Shown piece after piece: positions 12,200 through 29,888 of a DNA stretch of 64,000 nucleotides; positions within the stretch are counted from its first letter, which is position 1; every line of letters begins with the position of its first letter. The position numbers and the translations under genes are program-made. Where the stretch lies: the NCBI RefSeq assembly GCF_020921035.1, contig NC_063156.1, positions 11,730,501 through 11,794,500 of the forward strand, read 5' to 3'. The notes beneath the pieces were generated by a model, which had not been told where the DNA came from, ran no database searches, and saw only the letters and a list, made by a program, of their open reading frames with translations. Origin of the DNA: Rhodamnia argentea (Eukaryota; Streptophyta; Magnoliopsida; Myrtales; Myrtaceae).

Positions 12200-12692
12200 T
12201 TTGTGTTTATGATGAGAGTGATGAGAGCACCGTAAGGCAATCAGAGCGATGCTTGAATAAAATATAAAAGGCAGAGCTGTGAAAAGAGAATTCCCCGAAG
12301 TCATGCTGTATTCTCTCAAGCATTCTTCTAAATCTTTCTTTTTTCTTTCTTAAGGTCTGGTGATATTTGGAGGAGTAAAACTTACATGACTTCTTTATTA
12401 AATTGAGGCATAACACGATTAGTGGTTCGTGTCTTCTTTTTAAAAAAATCAAAACAAAATTATGTGTACTGTTTTTTATTTCAAAATGGTCAATGCATTA
12501 CCAAATGTGTTCGCACATTTGCCCTTAGACCCTTTTAGACTTTAGTGATGCATAATTTTGGCGGGACTTTTCTAATAAGTTGAGGCATAAATCATTAGTG
12601 GTCCGTGTACATTTTCTTAGGGTGCCTTTGTTTGGAGAAAAATTCCACGAAAAAGAAAAGTCATTTTCCAGAAAAACGACTTATTTTCTTTT

Positions 12693-13359
12693 TGGAAAAT
12701 TCCAAATAAGGCTCGAAGTCCTCTCATTTTCTCAAATAAGGACCTCAAGTGAACATTATTTCAAATAAGGGCCCGAAATGGAATAGTATGTTTCAAATAA
12801 GGGCCTAAAGTGGCCATACGGTTTCAAAAAAAGGCATGGACTAAAGGGCATTTTTGTCATTTCTCATTTTGATTTTTTGTTTATTTTTTCTCTCTCTTTT
12901 CCTTTTACTTTTTTTAAAAATTAGAAAAAAAAATAGCCACACACAAACAAGAGGGCTGCCCCTTTCGCCTGTGGCGATCGGCCTACCGTTAGTGCGGAGT
13001 CGATGGGGGCGACCTGCGGTTGGGGGAGTCGTCGGCCCTCACCGAGGCACCGACTACCTCACCGGCCTTATCCGCCGCCCCTCCCCCGACGGTAGAGCTA
13101 CGGTTTTAAGAAATAAAAAAAAGAAAAGTCTAATAAAAAAGAAAAAAATCAAATAAGGGAAAAGAGAAAAATGTCCTTGAAATTAGGCCCTTTTTTGAGA
13201 TTTTATGGCCATTTCGGATCATTATTTGAAATAAGATTCACTTCAAATTCTTGTTCGAGAAAATGAGAGACACTTGAGACCTTTATTTGAAACAAGGTTC
13301 ATTTGGGACTCTTATTTGAGAAAATGAGAGGACTTGGAGCCCTTCTTTGAAATTTTCCC
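12693..13359. mobile_element. Foldback TIR element with GC-rich core
   Basis: Long inverted arms: the left arm at about 12693-12870 (words such as TCCTCTCATTTTCTCAAATA) is mirrored by 13190-13359. Outer ends are GGAAAATTCC and GAAATTTTCCC. Flanking 9-mers TTTTCTTTT (12684-12692) and TTTTATTTT (13360-13368) differ at one base, consistent with a 9-bp Mutator-type duplication, although both are low-complexity. The core at 12950-13090 is GC-rich. No transposase is seen. Confidence 0.6.
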
Positions 13360-13723
13360 TTTTATTTTGCTCGGTGATATGCTACCGAATACTTTTTCCG
13401 ATGTTTGGTTCTCATTTAGAAAATAATTAGGGAAAAATATAAAAATAGAAAAAGATATACTCTATTATATGAAATACAAAAATATAAAATATTAAAAAAA
13501 TTAAACATTATAATTCGAGATGAGCAAAATTTCGAAAAGTGTTTTTACCCCCTTTAGATTTAGGAATTCACTTTCCTAATTTTATGCATGAATTTTCTAT
13601 TAATCGAAAAGTGTTTTCCATTTATTAAGTTGTTTTCAGAGAACCGAATAAGTGAAAGCCTGAAAAATATTTTTCACTCAAACGAACGCACTCTTCAAGT
13701 TCAAAACTTCACATGTTCAAAAT

Positions 13724-13764
13724 GGTCAGTGTTTGGACCCAAAAAAAAAAAAAAAGGTCAGTGT
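13724..13764 (+). mobile_element. Micro-retroposon insertion with 9-bp TSD
   Basis: A 23-bp insert (13733-13755), TTGGACCC plus an A-run, lies between perfect repeats GGTCAGTGT at 13724-13732 and 13756-13764. Confidence 0.55.
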
Positions 13765-14275
13765 ACTTATTTATAATGTTCATACATTCACCCTTATATC
13801 ATTATGACAATGTATTTTGTTATTATCTTTATCGTTAGTTGAGGCTCAAATGGTGGGTACAACTTATTTTTGGTTAAAATAAGTCTAAAAATCTCACTGC
13901 CGCTCTAGACATCGCCACCAAAAGAGGCGACACTAGTGTTGCCACCACCTCTTTTCGACTTCTTTACAACATCGGTGACAAAAGAGGGTGGCACAACCAT
14001 CTACGACCCCGATGAGAAGTGCATCATCCTCTGTTGAGGCTGCAAGTCGGGTTTCGGACGCCCAATCACGACAACTATTTCGACAGAGATGATTGTCGAC
14101 GCATCACAATTGAATTTACCCTACCTTATAAAGATCAAGATTTTAGAGCTTATCTATTTAAAAGGAAATGAGACGAAAGCGTGAATTACAAAGAGAAAGT
14201 CTGATACTCGTTAATTGTTTTATTGACTTAATCCCTTTGATCACCAATTGAATTAATCCCTTTAAGTCGATGATC

Positions 14276-14324
14276 AATTTAGTTAACTTTTTTTTTTTTT
14301 GGTCCAAATGAATTTAGTTAACTT
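14276..14324 (-). mobile_element. Micro-retroposon insertion with 14-bp TSD
   Basis: A 21-bp insert (14290-14310), a T-run followed by GGTCCAAATG, lies between perfect 14-bp repeats AATTTAGTTAACTT at 14276-14289 and 14311-14324. On the minus strand it reads CATTTGGACC plus an A-tail. It sits about 170 bp upstream of the F-box gene start. Confidence 0.65.
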
Positions 14325-14490
14325 GTACAACCCTAATTATGAAAGTTCCATGACGATACGGATCGACACCGTAATGAAAATTGAATACCGTAGAGTCGAG
14401 CACATGATAAAAGAGGAACTGGTCGAGCCAAAGCTAAGCAGAAGAACTGAACCGAATCCCCAAAGCTAAAAGTGGCCCAAGAGATCGAGA

Positions 14491-17400
14491 ATGGAAGCCG
14501 AAGCCGAAGCCGAAGCAGAGCTCGCATGGAGCAGAGAGACGATTCCCAGAGTCATGAAGATCGTCTGCGCCAGGCTCCCCCAGCGAGACCTCGTCTCTCT
14601 CCTGCTAGTCAGTCCCTGGCTTCACCGCTCTCTCGTCTCGTATCCCTCGCTTTGGCTGGTATCTTACCGAAGAACTCTCGACTTTTCTTGAAATCACGAG
14701 CTCAGCAGGTTCGATTGCGTGATTCCGATTCGCCCGGTGCGTTCAGGTTCTTGATTTGCGCGAGATGACCAATGCGGGGAATCGGCTCCTGGACGCTCTT
14801 TCGCTGGTTAGTTTGTGAAGGCATTTCAATTCGCCAGCGTGAATGGGGTGCTTGATTGTCCCATTTTGAGTAGATTGATGGGGTCATGCGTGAGCCAGTT
14901 GAAGTTTCATAATTTGACGAAGCTGATTTGATCGTCCAAATGGTTGCTTTAGGTCGACCCATTGTACTGAAGAAATTATCTGTGGATTTGGCAGGCGAGA
15001 TATGGCCAGGTGAAGCGAATTAACCTGGAATTCGCTCAAGATATCGACGACAAACACTTGGAGACCCTCAAGAACAAGGTATGATTTTGCATTGTGATGT
15101 TTCTTGTCGAAATCAGATATTGGAAGTTAGAATCCATCCTTTTACGTTAGACGAAGACAGTTGTGCATCATTGCTTCATTTATATTTTGGAGACAGGTGT
15201 TGTCTTTTAAAGGACCTTTTGAAATCTCAAGGAAAAGTCTACTTGATCCATCAGTACCCATAAGCAATTCTATATTACTTTGTTCTGATACAAATCAGAA
15301 AGATATGCCCTCTTGTTTCAATACTCATGTTAGAGGATCATCACAGTAATATAGTATAGTCTTTACACTTTTTTTACCCATAACCCTGTCTTAGTTTGTT
15401 TGGTGTCCTCTTGAAGATATGCATAGTCTGTTGGTTACTTGAAAGTTTGCCTTTTTCATGATTAAGTCACCATTTATTCGTTGATGCGCAGGTATTATTT
15501 TCACTTAGTTAAAAAGCCATACTTCAATTTGACATTGGTATCCAATATAATTTGTCTTTTAGGCAATTATTCATCAGTTTTATCTTGATACCAATTATGC
15601 TTGACTTTACTTTTTTAGCAACACTAAGCTATCTTGATCATTTAACTCTGAGTAACTAGTTGTGATCACTTATCAAGCTCTTAGTAACTTGATCATTTGT
15701 CGAGTACTCAACAGTATTCTGAATCTCTCAAAAGCTTGGAGAGTTTAAATCTCAATGGTTGCCAAAAGATCTCTGATAAGGGAATTGCAGCTGTGACCAG
15801 TTGTTGTCCAAATCTCAAGGTCCTTTCTATTTATTGGAATGTTCGGTAAGTCTTCACTAATGTGCCTATCTTGTAAATTCCACCTTATCTTAATTCGTAT
15901 GCCAATTAACTGCATATTTATGGAGCTGCAGAGTGACGGATATAGGCATAAAGCATCTGGTTGAGAACTGCAGACATTTAGTTGATTTAAACTTAAGTGG
16001 CTGTAAGGTATGTACTCGCTGAATATCACAGCCTTCCTCCAACTTTCTGCTGCATATGCTTGCATTGGTATAGTTGTTTACACGTATTAGCATGATGATG
16101 GAAGTTGGGCTTGCTCCTACATTGTCAATGAAGTATACCATGATTTGGAATACTGCCCCGAGCAAATTTGTGTATATGATGCATGGCTACCTAAAATTTC
16201 TCTTGACCATCTATGCTACTCAACTTTCTCACATGTTCTTTGGTCACTTAAGTTTTGGAGATCTGCTTTGTTTTGTGAAGACAGAGATAGTATAATTTGA
16301 TAATCGATTGAGTTCTTTCCATGTGTAGGTAATGGGTCCAAAATCTGAGTTTGTGCTTGGTACTAGTCTAAGGTCTTAGGCTGGTATATGCAACTGCAAT
16401 TCTACTAAGATTTTTGACCTGCGGATGAGCTTTATCAGAGACTTTCCATCTTTGTGTGCAGTTGTTTGCATCTATTGAGAAATGATACAAATTTTATAGA
16501 TTTAGCGAGCCTATACATTTTGTGTGGAAGAAGTTCTATTTACATAGTTGTTTTCATTTGTCGATGGTAGAATATTACAGATGAGAGCTTGGAGTTAGTT
16601 GCTGACAGTTATAAAGAATTACAGTCACTAAACATTACTCGGTATGTTAATATCCAATAAGAAAAGCTTAACCCTTTTTTAAGGAATCAAATGAGGCTAG
16701 ATATGCACCTTTAAGCTCGTATTCGGTTTTCAGGTGCGTCAAGCTGACAGATATTGGCTTGCAGCAAATACTGTTCAAGTGCTCTTCTCTCCAGAATCTG
16801 AACATTTATGCCCTTTCTAGGTAAATGTGCTTTCTGTTCTCTTATTTATATTTGAAGCCAATTGGGGATCTCTTTTTACTTTCTGGATTGCTTTTTTCCA
16901 GTCTCACAGATAATACATACAAAAATATCTCCTCTCTTTCCTATCTGAAGTACTTGGATCTTTGTGGAGCCCAGGTAAATTCCACTTATTGACAGATGCT
17001 AATTATCTTGCATTACCTTAACTTTATGCCTCAAAGTGAAATGATTCTACAGAACCTATCAGATGATGCACTTTCCTGTATAGCCAAATGCAGAAATCTC
17101 GCGGCCCTGAATTTGACGTGGTAAGTTTGTTAGTAAAATGCCTTCGGTATTTTGTGGAGTCAACATGAAATGGTTACTTTTCACAGGTGTGTACGTATTA
17201 CCGACAAGGGGGTCATGGCAGTTGCTAAAGGCTGCCTCTCTCTCGAGTTCCTTAGGTAATTCTTGATGATATGGTTCTTCCTACTAGAATGAAAAATCTT
17301 GGCTGAAATCTTATTGATTTGACTCGGAGATGGTCAGTAAGTATATTGCAAACCAAGCTCCCATTGTCCTCATTCTAACTGGTTAACAAGAGTATTTCTC

Positions 17401-18394
17401 ATATTATGGTTATTGAAACTTGATGGTTCTTCTTCAAACCTCCTTTTTACATATATTAAATTGACTGATATGTAACTTCGTAAGCTGCCAGCATATGTGC
17501 ATAGATTTTTATCCAATTGACCTGTAATCAAATTAATAATTTGCCTCATACTGACTTTTTTCCGATAGAGTTGTTGGTTAGCCCCAAAGATGACTTTAGT
17601 AGGAAATGTTTGAAATTGCAGTGTCTTTTGGCTTTGGGTATGACTTCAGATTTTGGTCTTTTCTATTATATTGAAGCGAGGGTATGGAAGTTCTATTTGA
17701 ATTTGTTATTTGGTGGCTTTTATTCTGCAAAAATGATTGAAGTGTAAATTGAAGTGTCTTCGTGTCCTACATTTTACATTTCTAAAATGTAAAATCAGTT
17801 CTTTGTCATATATGTTTTCCACTCAAGCAAGCACATGTCAGAAGTTGGAGGAAAGGAGTTTCTGTTTCTGGCTTTTGTAGGTGCGCTTTTATTGTCTTTT
17901 GATGCCAAACTAGTCGGTTTAAAAGTCAAGTAAAAAGTAGAAGACGGACAAAAAGCCTCCCAAACACCCATTGTGCTTGCTGATCTCCTGGACCATCTTG
18001 CATTTTGATTGTTCGCCTCCATGAATATACATCTTCCACAAAATGTATGGCACAAAAGCTATGATGAACCTCATCGTATATCAAGTCCTCTCTTCAATGT
18101 TCAGTTAGTGATAATTGCGCAAATGCAGCTTGTTTGGGATAGTTGGGGTGACAGATAAATGCCTTGAAGCCCTTTCAACGACCTGCTCAAGCACACTCAC
18201 TACACTTGACGTGAATGGCTGTGTCGGCATTAAGGTAAGATATTCTTTGCTGGTGCAAGGAGACGAGGTTTGCTGCTTTTCCAGGGGATTCGTGTTGTAA
18301 TTTATGATGTGTATCACTTCCTCCGCAGAGACGAAGCCGTGAAGACTTGCTCAAATTGTTTCCACACCTCAAATGTTTTAAGGTTCACAGCTGA
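14491..18394 (+). CDS. F-box/LRR (RNI-like) protein, 12 exons
   Basis: Likely substrate-recognition subunit of an SCF ubiquitin ligase. Exons: 14491-14658, 14747-14806, 14995-15078, 15715-15845, 15932-16007, 16571-16641, 16734-16820, 16902-16974, 17053-17120, 17187-17255, 18129-18234, 18329-18394. All have GT-AG borders and compatible phases, giving 1059 nt and 352 aa. Residues 12-60 form a short F-box (RLPQRDLVSLLLVSPWLHRS). About nine cysteine-containing LRRs of the LxxLNLxxCxxITDxGL type follow (for example LNLSGCKNITDESLELV, and LTTLDVNGC near the end). The start is preceded by no longer frame, and a GAAGCC repeat encodes Glu-Ala at residues 2-9. Length and sequence resemble Arabidopsis At3g58530 as I remember it. 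Substrates are unknown. Nothing appears broken. Confidence 0.92.
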
Positions 18395-18895
18395 CAGTTT
18401 GAAGGACACCATCTACCAATCTCATCCGTAAACAAAGACATGTTTATAGGACAGCGAAGAGATCCGGATGTCAAGCTTGCATTATATTCAAAATCGAAGA
18501 TGGAATCATCCTTTCATTGATGATAAATATAAACATTCAATACAATCGTATCGACACGGTAGAAACTAGAAGGTTTTTTTTACTTCTATGGCAGGCCAGT
18601 TTAAGGGCCACAAAAGCATATTCATACCTTGGTGTTGAAGCAGGGATGGTTAATGTTGGCTTAGACGATACGTGATTGTCAAAATTAACATGCGGCAAGC
18701 GACTTGAAATTAAATAAAAATCTGTTAGCTGAAGGTAGGCTGCAAAAATCCTATAAATTTATGATACCAGCAGCTTCAGTAAGTGCTTGCAAAAATTCAA
18801 ATGGCCTGTTAAAGACCCACTCGTCTACTTCTGCCCCCCTTTTGCGTTTCTTTGCAAAGCCCTGTCCTTCCGTTCTACTATTCTCAATCACTTAC

Positions 18896-19100
18896 ACTAA
18901 TCAACTTTCTTCTCTTTAATTGTAAAAAATTTAGACAATCACGTAATGTAAAGCCAAAATTATCCGATCCCTAATTCACCATTAATTAAGAAATTTCGCA
19001 CTAATCAAGTTTCTTATCTTTTTAATTATAAAAAATTTTGGCAATCACGTAATGTAAAGCCAAAATCATGCGTTCCCCAGTTCACCACGAATATAGAAAT
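18896..19100. repeat. Tandem duplication, unit about 104 bp
   Basis: Two adjacent diverged copies start ACTAATCAAC (18896) and ACTAATCAAG (19000). Both contain the block CAATCACGTAATGTAAAGCC. The copies lie between the F-box and PORR genes, and I see nothing coding there. Confidence 0.8.
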
Positions 19101-19758
19101 ATATTCTCGTAGCCTTTATATCCCCTTGACCATGAAAAAGTCAAAAATTTTACTACCATCTTTTATGCGTCGATAAAAACGTATCGAATGTTTTTATAAA
19201 TCATCCACGAAATTATGCTTATGACATCGTTAAACTTGGCAACTACCCAAAGTTGTTCAATTTTAAATTTAATGCAAACTTGACATCTGGTTCCCTTCAT
19301 TGTCCTAAAAATATCATTTTGTTCGTGAGATGGGATTGCTAGAGAATGTCATTTACAATTACAAAGAAATGTGCATCTTTGCAATATTTCTTAGCTATTG
19401 TTAGCTTTGTGTCCCCTAGGCACATATGTATTGTAAGTTTCAAATGTCATGTCTATCCTAAATTCAAATTTTATTTGTTTATGCACAATTATATTATCTT
19501 TTGGAGCCGAGCCCCCACAATATAGCAATAAATCCAATCTTTTTAAAGAAAAAAGCTAAAGTGAAAACGAAGGTAATTATAAGGAAAAAAAATATGTATA
19601 TCCCAAGAAAAAGTCGAGTTAGCTTCGACCATGAAATAGTAGAATGGACGGACAGTTTTGCAAAGAAACATAAAAGGTGGGAGAAAGTCAGGCGAGCTGG
19701 TTTTGGCATTTTTAATGTTTGCAACCATTATAAAAGCTACAGGAATCATAAATTTGTC

Positions 19759-20262
19759 GAAAAATCTCAAATAAGGACATGAAGTGAATATTATTTCAAA
19801 TAAAAATCTTAAATATCATCATCGTTTCAAAAAAGGCATAACGAAATTATTTTCGTCATTTAGTTTTTTCTTCATTTTCCTTTTCATGTTTTACATTTAT
19901 TGTTTTTTCCTTGTTGTAGCCGGCGAGGGCCGCCTTGCCTAAGCCCTCGTTGGCTACAGCGAGCCTGGACTAGGTGACCCTCGCCCAAATCCGGCGAGGG
20001 CTCGCCTTGCCGCCTAGAGGCGAGGTCGGCCCTCAACTATTAGGGGCAACCTCGCCTAGCCCTCGCTAGTGGCTAGCTATTGCTTGAGAACGGCCCCCGA
20101 TGAAAAGAAACGATAAAAAAAGATAAAAAGAAAAAAATTCAAAAAATGTAAATGATGAAAATACCTTTGATTAGATTTATTTTGAAATAATGAAGGCTTT
20201 TTAAGCCTTTATTTGAGAAAATGAGGATATTTTAGGTCATTATTTGATAGTGAAATTTAACT
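19759..20262. mobile_element. Foldback TIR element with GC-rich core
   Basis: Related to 12693-13359: the left arm carries CTCAAATAAGGACATGAAGT and the right arm carries TTTATTTGAGAAAATGAGGA in inverted order. The core at 19915-20095 is GC-rich with repeated GGCGAGG and CCTCGCC words. Exact ends and target duplication are unclear. Confidence 0.5.
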
Positions 20263-20279
20263 GAAACTAGTATAGGGTA

Positions 20280-20960
20280 AATTTGTCAATGACGTATTAG
20301 TTTGGGATTTTTGATGGTCAAAAACATCATTTTTGATAAATTTATCATAAAATTTTTCATGGTATTAACCCTGACGTAATAGATTACAGGCAAATAAAAC
20401 ACATGTTCTGACCAAAATAATAAATGGTTCTGACCAAAATAATAAATGGTTAATACTACGAAAAACTCCAAATTGGTACATTTGTAACAAATTTACCTTA
20501 AATTATTTTTTTTATCACGAAAAATCCTAAACCGATACATCTATGACAAATTTACTCCAAACTGGTGCACTTGTGACAAGTTTATCATTTGTCGATTTTT
20601 GTTAAATCTAATCATCAAATTGTTAAGTCGATGACACGTGTCGGTTGATAGATGTACCGGTTTGAGATTTTTACTTGTAACAAATGTATCAATTTCAGAT
20701 TTATTGTGATATTAATCCAATTTAACGGATGATAAATTTGTCACGGGTGTACCAATTTGAGATTTTTCGTGGAAAAAAATTAATTTATGATAAATTTGTC
20801 ACGGTTATACTAGTTTAGGTTTTTGGTTGTCAAAAAAATAGTTTGAGATAAATTTGTCGCAACTGTATCAGTTTAAGATTTTTCGTAGTAAAAAAATTTT
20901 GAGGTAAATTTATCATTAATGTATCAGTTAGAGTGTTTTCGTGATATTAATCCAATAATA
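20280..20960. repeat. Degenerate tandem array around ATAAATTTGTCA
   Basis: The phrase (GA)TAAATTTGTCAnnn followed by TACCAGTTTGAGATTTTT(C/G)GTGG recurs about eight times, some copies inverted, at roughly 60-80-bp spacing. It is probably an old tandem or MITE-derived repeat and does not encode a protein. Confidence 0.55.
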
Positions 20961-21334
20961 AAAATACATGTGAGTGTTTTGAGACTTTCTAGTTAATACA
21001 CCTTCTCGGGCCGGATTCAAGGAGCGGGTCGAGGCTAATATCCGCCGCATCGCGCCCGCTAAAAGTCCCGTTTCGTCGTACCTTTTCTTCATTTCGCCAC
21101 CGCGAGTCCGCCCCGAACGCGGCGGGCCGCGCAACCTATTAAACCCTGAGATGTCCTTCCGTGGATAAAACCCTAATCGGAACAATCTCCGACAAGCGTT
21201 GGCGCGAACTTGGAGTTTCGATGATGTGCTTCCCCGGATTCTCTTCTCTCGGTCTCTATTCATGCGAATTCGAATTGATTTTCGTTCCTCAACTGAAGTG
21301 AACGCGATTGTCTGCATCGCGACATTTTCAGCAA

Positions 21335-22825
21335 ATGAGCTTCGGGACCAAAGCTAGTCTCTTCCCTGCGCTACACCAGTCGCTTCTTCACCAGCATCAC
21401 CAGTGCCGGCTCATAACCAAGGTCCGTCTCAAATGGGTCAAGAATCGGAGCCTCGACCACGTCATCGACACCGAGACCGACCTCAAGGCCGCTTGCCTTC
21501 TCAAGGACGCCATCAACCGATCCTCCACCGGGTTCCTGACCGCGAAGTCGGTCGCCGATTGGCAGAAGGCACTCGGCCTCACCATCCCTGTTCTCAGATT
21601 TTTGCGCAGGTTACTCTACTCTCTGCCTTGTCCTTTTTATGTTTTATGATCATTTTAGCTCAATTTGAGGGAGTTGATAGAGCTCTTTACTCAAATCAGA
21701 GGTTTTCTCTCAAAAGGGGAAAAACGAAACGTGTGATTTTGCCGGATATCAAGTGTTGGTATGATATGGAGTTTCGGTTCGATAGGTGAGTTTGATGATG
21801 ATGATTTTGTTTGAAATTTGCTTTCTTGTAGGTATCCTACGCTCTTTCAAGAATTCCCGCATGCCCGATACGCAAATTTGCCTTGTTTTAAGTTGACAGA
21901 CACTGCTCTGCTGTTGGACTCACAGGAGAAAAAGATACACCAGAACTATGAACGTGATACTGTAGAGAGGCTCTCTAAAGTGCTCATGATGATGAAGACT
22001 AAGACTGTGCCATTGCAATCCTTGATTCCCTTGAAATGGGATCTGGGTTTGCCAGATAATTTCATGAAAACGTTGATTCCAAATTACCCCGATCATTTTC
22101 GATTCATTAAAGCTCCGAGTGGTGATGCGTACCTGAAACTCGTGAATTGGCCTGAGAGTTATGCGGTCTCAGCATTGGAGAAGAGATATGAGGGTAAAGA
22201 CGTAGGCGATGAATATAGGCAGTTTAAGAGGGGACAAACAGCCCTGGCATTTCCCATGAATTTTCCAAGGGGATATGGTGCACAGACAAAGGTAAAAGCA
22301 TGGATGGAGGAGTTCCAGAAATTGCCATATATTTCTCCATATGAAGATTCTAGGCATATTGACCCGAGCAGTGATCTCATGGAGAAGCGAGTTGTTGGGG
22401 TTTTGCATGAGATCTTGAGCTTGACCATCCATAAGAAGACTAAGAGGAACTACTTAAGGAGCTTGAGAGAAGAACTAAATCTTCCTCATAAGTTTACACG
22501 GATATTTACTCGGTATCCTGGGATATTCTACCTCTCTTTGAAGTGTAAGACGACTACTGTTGCTATTAGGGAAGGGTACCGGAGGGGTAAATTGGTGGAT
22601 CCACATCCCCTTGTCCGCCTAAGGGAGAAGTTTTACCATGTGATGAGAACTGGGCTGATTTACCGGGGTAAAGGGCTAGATATGATACCCCAGGAAGACA
22701 TTTTGCTTGATGATGTGGAGGATGAGACAGAGCAAGAGCAGTCAGAGGAGGAAGAACTTGGTATAAATGAAGGGTGCTCCGAGGAAACATCAGAAATGGA
22801 TGGTGAAACTGATGGCCAAGAATGA
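21335..22825 (+). CDS. PORR-domain organelle RNA-binding protein, 2 exons
   Basis: Family role: PORR proteins (WTF1, WTF9, RPD1) bind organellar RNA and promote group II intron splicing. Exons are 21335-21609 and 21832-22825; the GT-AG intron splits an Arg codon, and the total is 1269 nt, 422 aa. The ATG at 21335 opens a presequence rich in Ser, His, Gln and Arg without acidic residues, typical of mitochondrial or plastid targeting. The PORR domain spans about residues 30-365: VRLKWVKNRSLDHVI, FLRRYPTLFQEF across the intron, LPLKWDLGLPDNF-like PLKWDLGLP, RFTRYPGIFYLSLK-like YPGIFYLSLK, and PLVRLREKFYHVMRTGL. The last 50 residues are very acidic (EEEELG and similar). It resembles Arabidopsis At3g58520, once annotated as a ubiquitin hydrolase-like protein. 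The target intron and organelle cannot be told. A 3'-UTR intron (about 22916-22984) is possible. Confidence 0.9.
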
Positions 22826-25232
22826 TTCCAGAGAAAAAAGCAAAGGATGAATGTGCAGAATATCTAGATGAAGCAAAACAACAAGAATTTTGAGCGTTAG
22901 CGGCTACGGTATGTATTCTTTCGAGGAACTTAAGAACTACTGATTTACTGTTTGTAGTTGGGTTTCGTATGAATTTGCTTGCAGCATGAGACTACGATCC
23001 ACATATTTTTAACAGACTTGAGTGCACTTCCTGTATGCTTGGATACTGCGAAATCTACGTGTAATACAATATCTTACTCAGCAAAACGAAAAGTGGAACT
23101 GTTCAAAATGCAATGTGGCACTCATTTCTTAAATAGGCTACATGTCGCTCATCCAAGTCAAGACGAGTAACAGGATATTCGCGATGAATATTTCTTTTGC
23201 TCCAGTATTTAAGTTAAGAATGTCGACCCACCTAATAAAACAGTGTGAAACAGATGCACGAATTCGGTAGCCTTGGGAGGGACATGTTGGAAACAGAGAA
23301 TGACAAACGTTTTATGGTTGGAGGAGGATCTCTTTCACAAGATATCATGTCATTTAGAAGGGGACTCATTTCCAAGTCAGGCTCTGGATTGTCTGCAATA
23401 ACCACTTCAGACTGAGGATACGTTTGCCCGTGCATCTCGCAGACTTGCTTCTGAAGAGAGAAGTCTTTTAGATCATAGCAGGAACGCCTATAGGCAAGGA
23501 GGTGATCATCTGTTTTTACTGTTGTTTCAATTATTGGATCTGTGAGGTGCCATCCATGAGCTTTCTTCGTGAGCAACGCGAGTACTTCGACTTGTAAAGT
23601 GTAAGGCAAGGAGATGATACTAATGCTAATTATTGATTATACCAGTGACTTTATTGAGAATGCCGTATTGAACAAGTTTATCTCCTGGAGGCTAGAGACA
23701 CTTGCAACAATCATAGGACTTCTTATATCTAACCTTAAACGGTTGTTTTGATAGATGCTTTAATTTCGATGTTTTCAAGCCAAAGAAACTCCCCTCGATA
23801 TCGGATGACGTCATGAGAGCATCATCCTTGTTTCGTTTTTCTAATCTTAACTATTAGAACAACAGTCTTGATCGATGCAAGTTAGCGTTTTGTCCATCTT
23901 TTGATGTTGTCCTGTTCGATGGATTTCAACTGCAAGGACAAGCGACGAGCGCACCCGAGATTCTTCATTGGAGCATATTTTGGCCTGCATTCCAATTAGA
24001 TGAAAACCTCTAAGCCGCCATTCTTGTGTGATCAGGACCCTTCATTCATGAACTCAGCTACCATGTTAATAATTAGCAAGAATGTATGCATAGAATTTTT
24101 CTGTTCTCATCCCTGTGAAGAAATCCATCTGTCCTCCAGATTAGATGAGCGAAAGGTTTTGTGACCAAAGATGAGTTTGATTCGCTCCAAACCTTGCCAT
24201 AACTTGTTCTCAAGAAGCTAGAAGCAACTTCAGAATATTTACTGGCCATTCATTTGTTGGTGCCATCTTCGGATCCGTGCAGCGCAATTTACGTAACCAT
24301 GCCTCTAGACTTTGACAGGGCATTTCGTGTTGGTATGCTCATTTTGTAGGGTATAAAGTAAACAGAGAGCATTTTACCTTATCCTGACTTCTCCAAATGC
24401 CTATTTCTAACCGGCCAAAAACACAGAAAGAAAAAGAAATGCCTCCTAAAATATCTTTAAGGACTCAACAGAGCACGTGGAACAGTAAATCTCATTTAGA
24501 AGCTACCATGCTTTTGAGTTGCTCAGATAATATATGTTTCTCTCAACTAGAACATATTACATGGGCTTTTCTAAAATTTTTGCTAAGAAGACCATAAAAA
24601 GTACCTGGCACATGGTAACTGAGGGCATTTTACCTTATTCCGGCTTCTCCAAATGCCTAATTCTAGCCAGCCCAGCCGCGCCCCCAGCCACACCCCCCCA
24701 AAACAAAAAAAAAAGCCTACTTCTAAAATCTCTCTCAGGACTCAGCAAAGCAGGTGAAACAGTAAATCTCATTGATAGGGACCTAGAAGCTACCATGCTT
24801 CCATGCTTATGAATTGCTCAGAGAACATATGTTTCTCACAAGTAGAAGAAATTACATGGTAAATGCTAGAGATTACTGCTCAGATCAACGAACTGAAAAC
24901 GAGCATGAAGCATAGGATTTAAGAACCAAACAGCAAGTTTCAGGAAGTCACAACTGCTCGTGAGAGAGCCAATGCCTCAGAGAAGCCTAGCCTTCCAGGA
25001 TATGTACAAAGCATGTGCCCATATAAGGGGAGGGACTAAAACTAGAATTCATCCTATGCATTAATGGACTTAGCATATATTTACACACTGAAAAAGGACG
25101 GCAGGATAAAGTACCTACCGTATGAAGAGAAGCAAATGGAAAGCTTTCATAAGAGTTCTCGTAGAATCGAGAATGAGGTTTTCATTCTGTACACCCAGAT
25201 CATGAATTGGTAACCACATCCAATCAGTAAAA
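22826..25232. other. Convergent intergenic region, PORR and helicase 3' ends
   Basis: Holds the 3' UTR of the PORR gene on the left and of the helicase gene (minus) on the right. The minus-strand frame 23232-23609 has no ATG start and no recognisable domain, so I do not call it a gene. The only other structure seen is the duplication at 24366-24860. Confidence 0.5.
24366..24860. repeat. Tandem duplication, unit about 250 bp
   Basis: Two diverged copies start at about 24366 and 24622. Both run from GCATTTTACCTTAT through CTTCTCCAAATGCCTA and AACAGTAAATCTCATT to ATATGTTTCTC and ATTACATGG. Copy 2 carries a C-rich plus A-rich insertion near 24670-24715. Confidence 0.8.

Positions 25233-29888
<4,656 letters not shown>

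Noticed and set aside
23232-23609. 125-codon minus-strand open frame between the PORR and helicase genes
   Set aside because: It has no ATG start and no recognisable domain, and it lies in the convergent 3' region.
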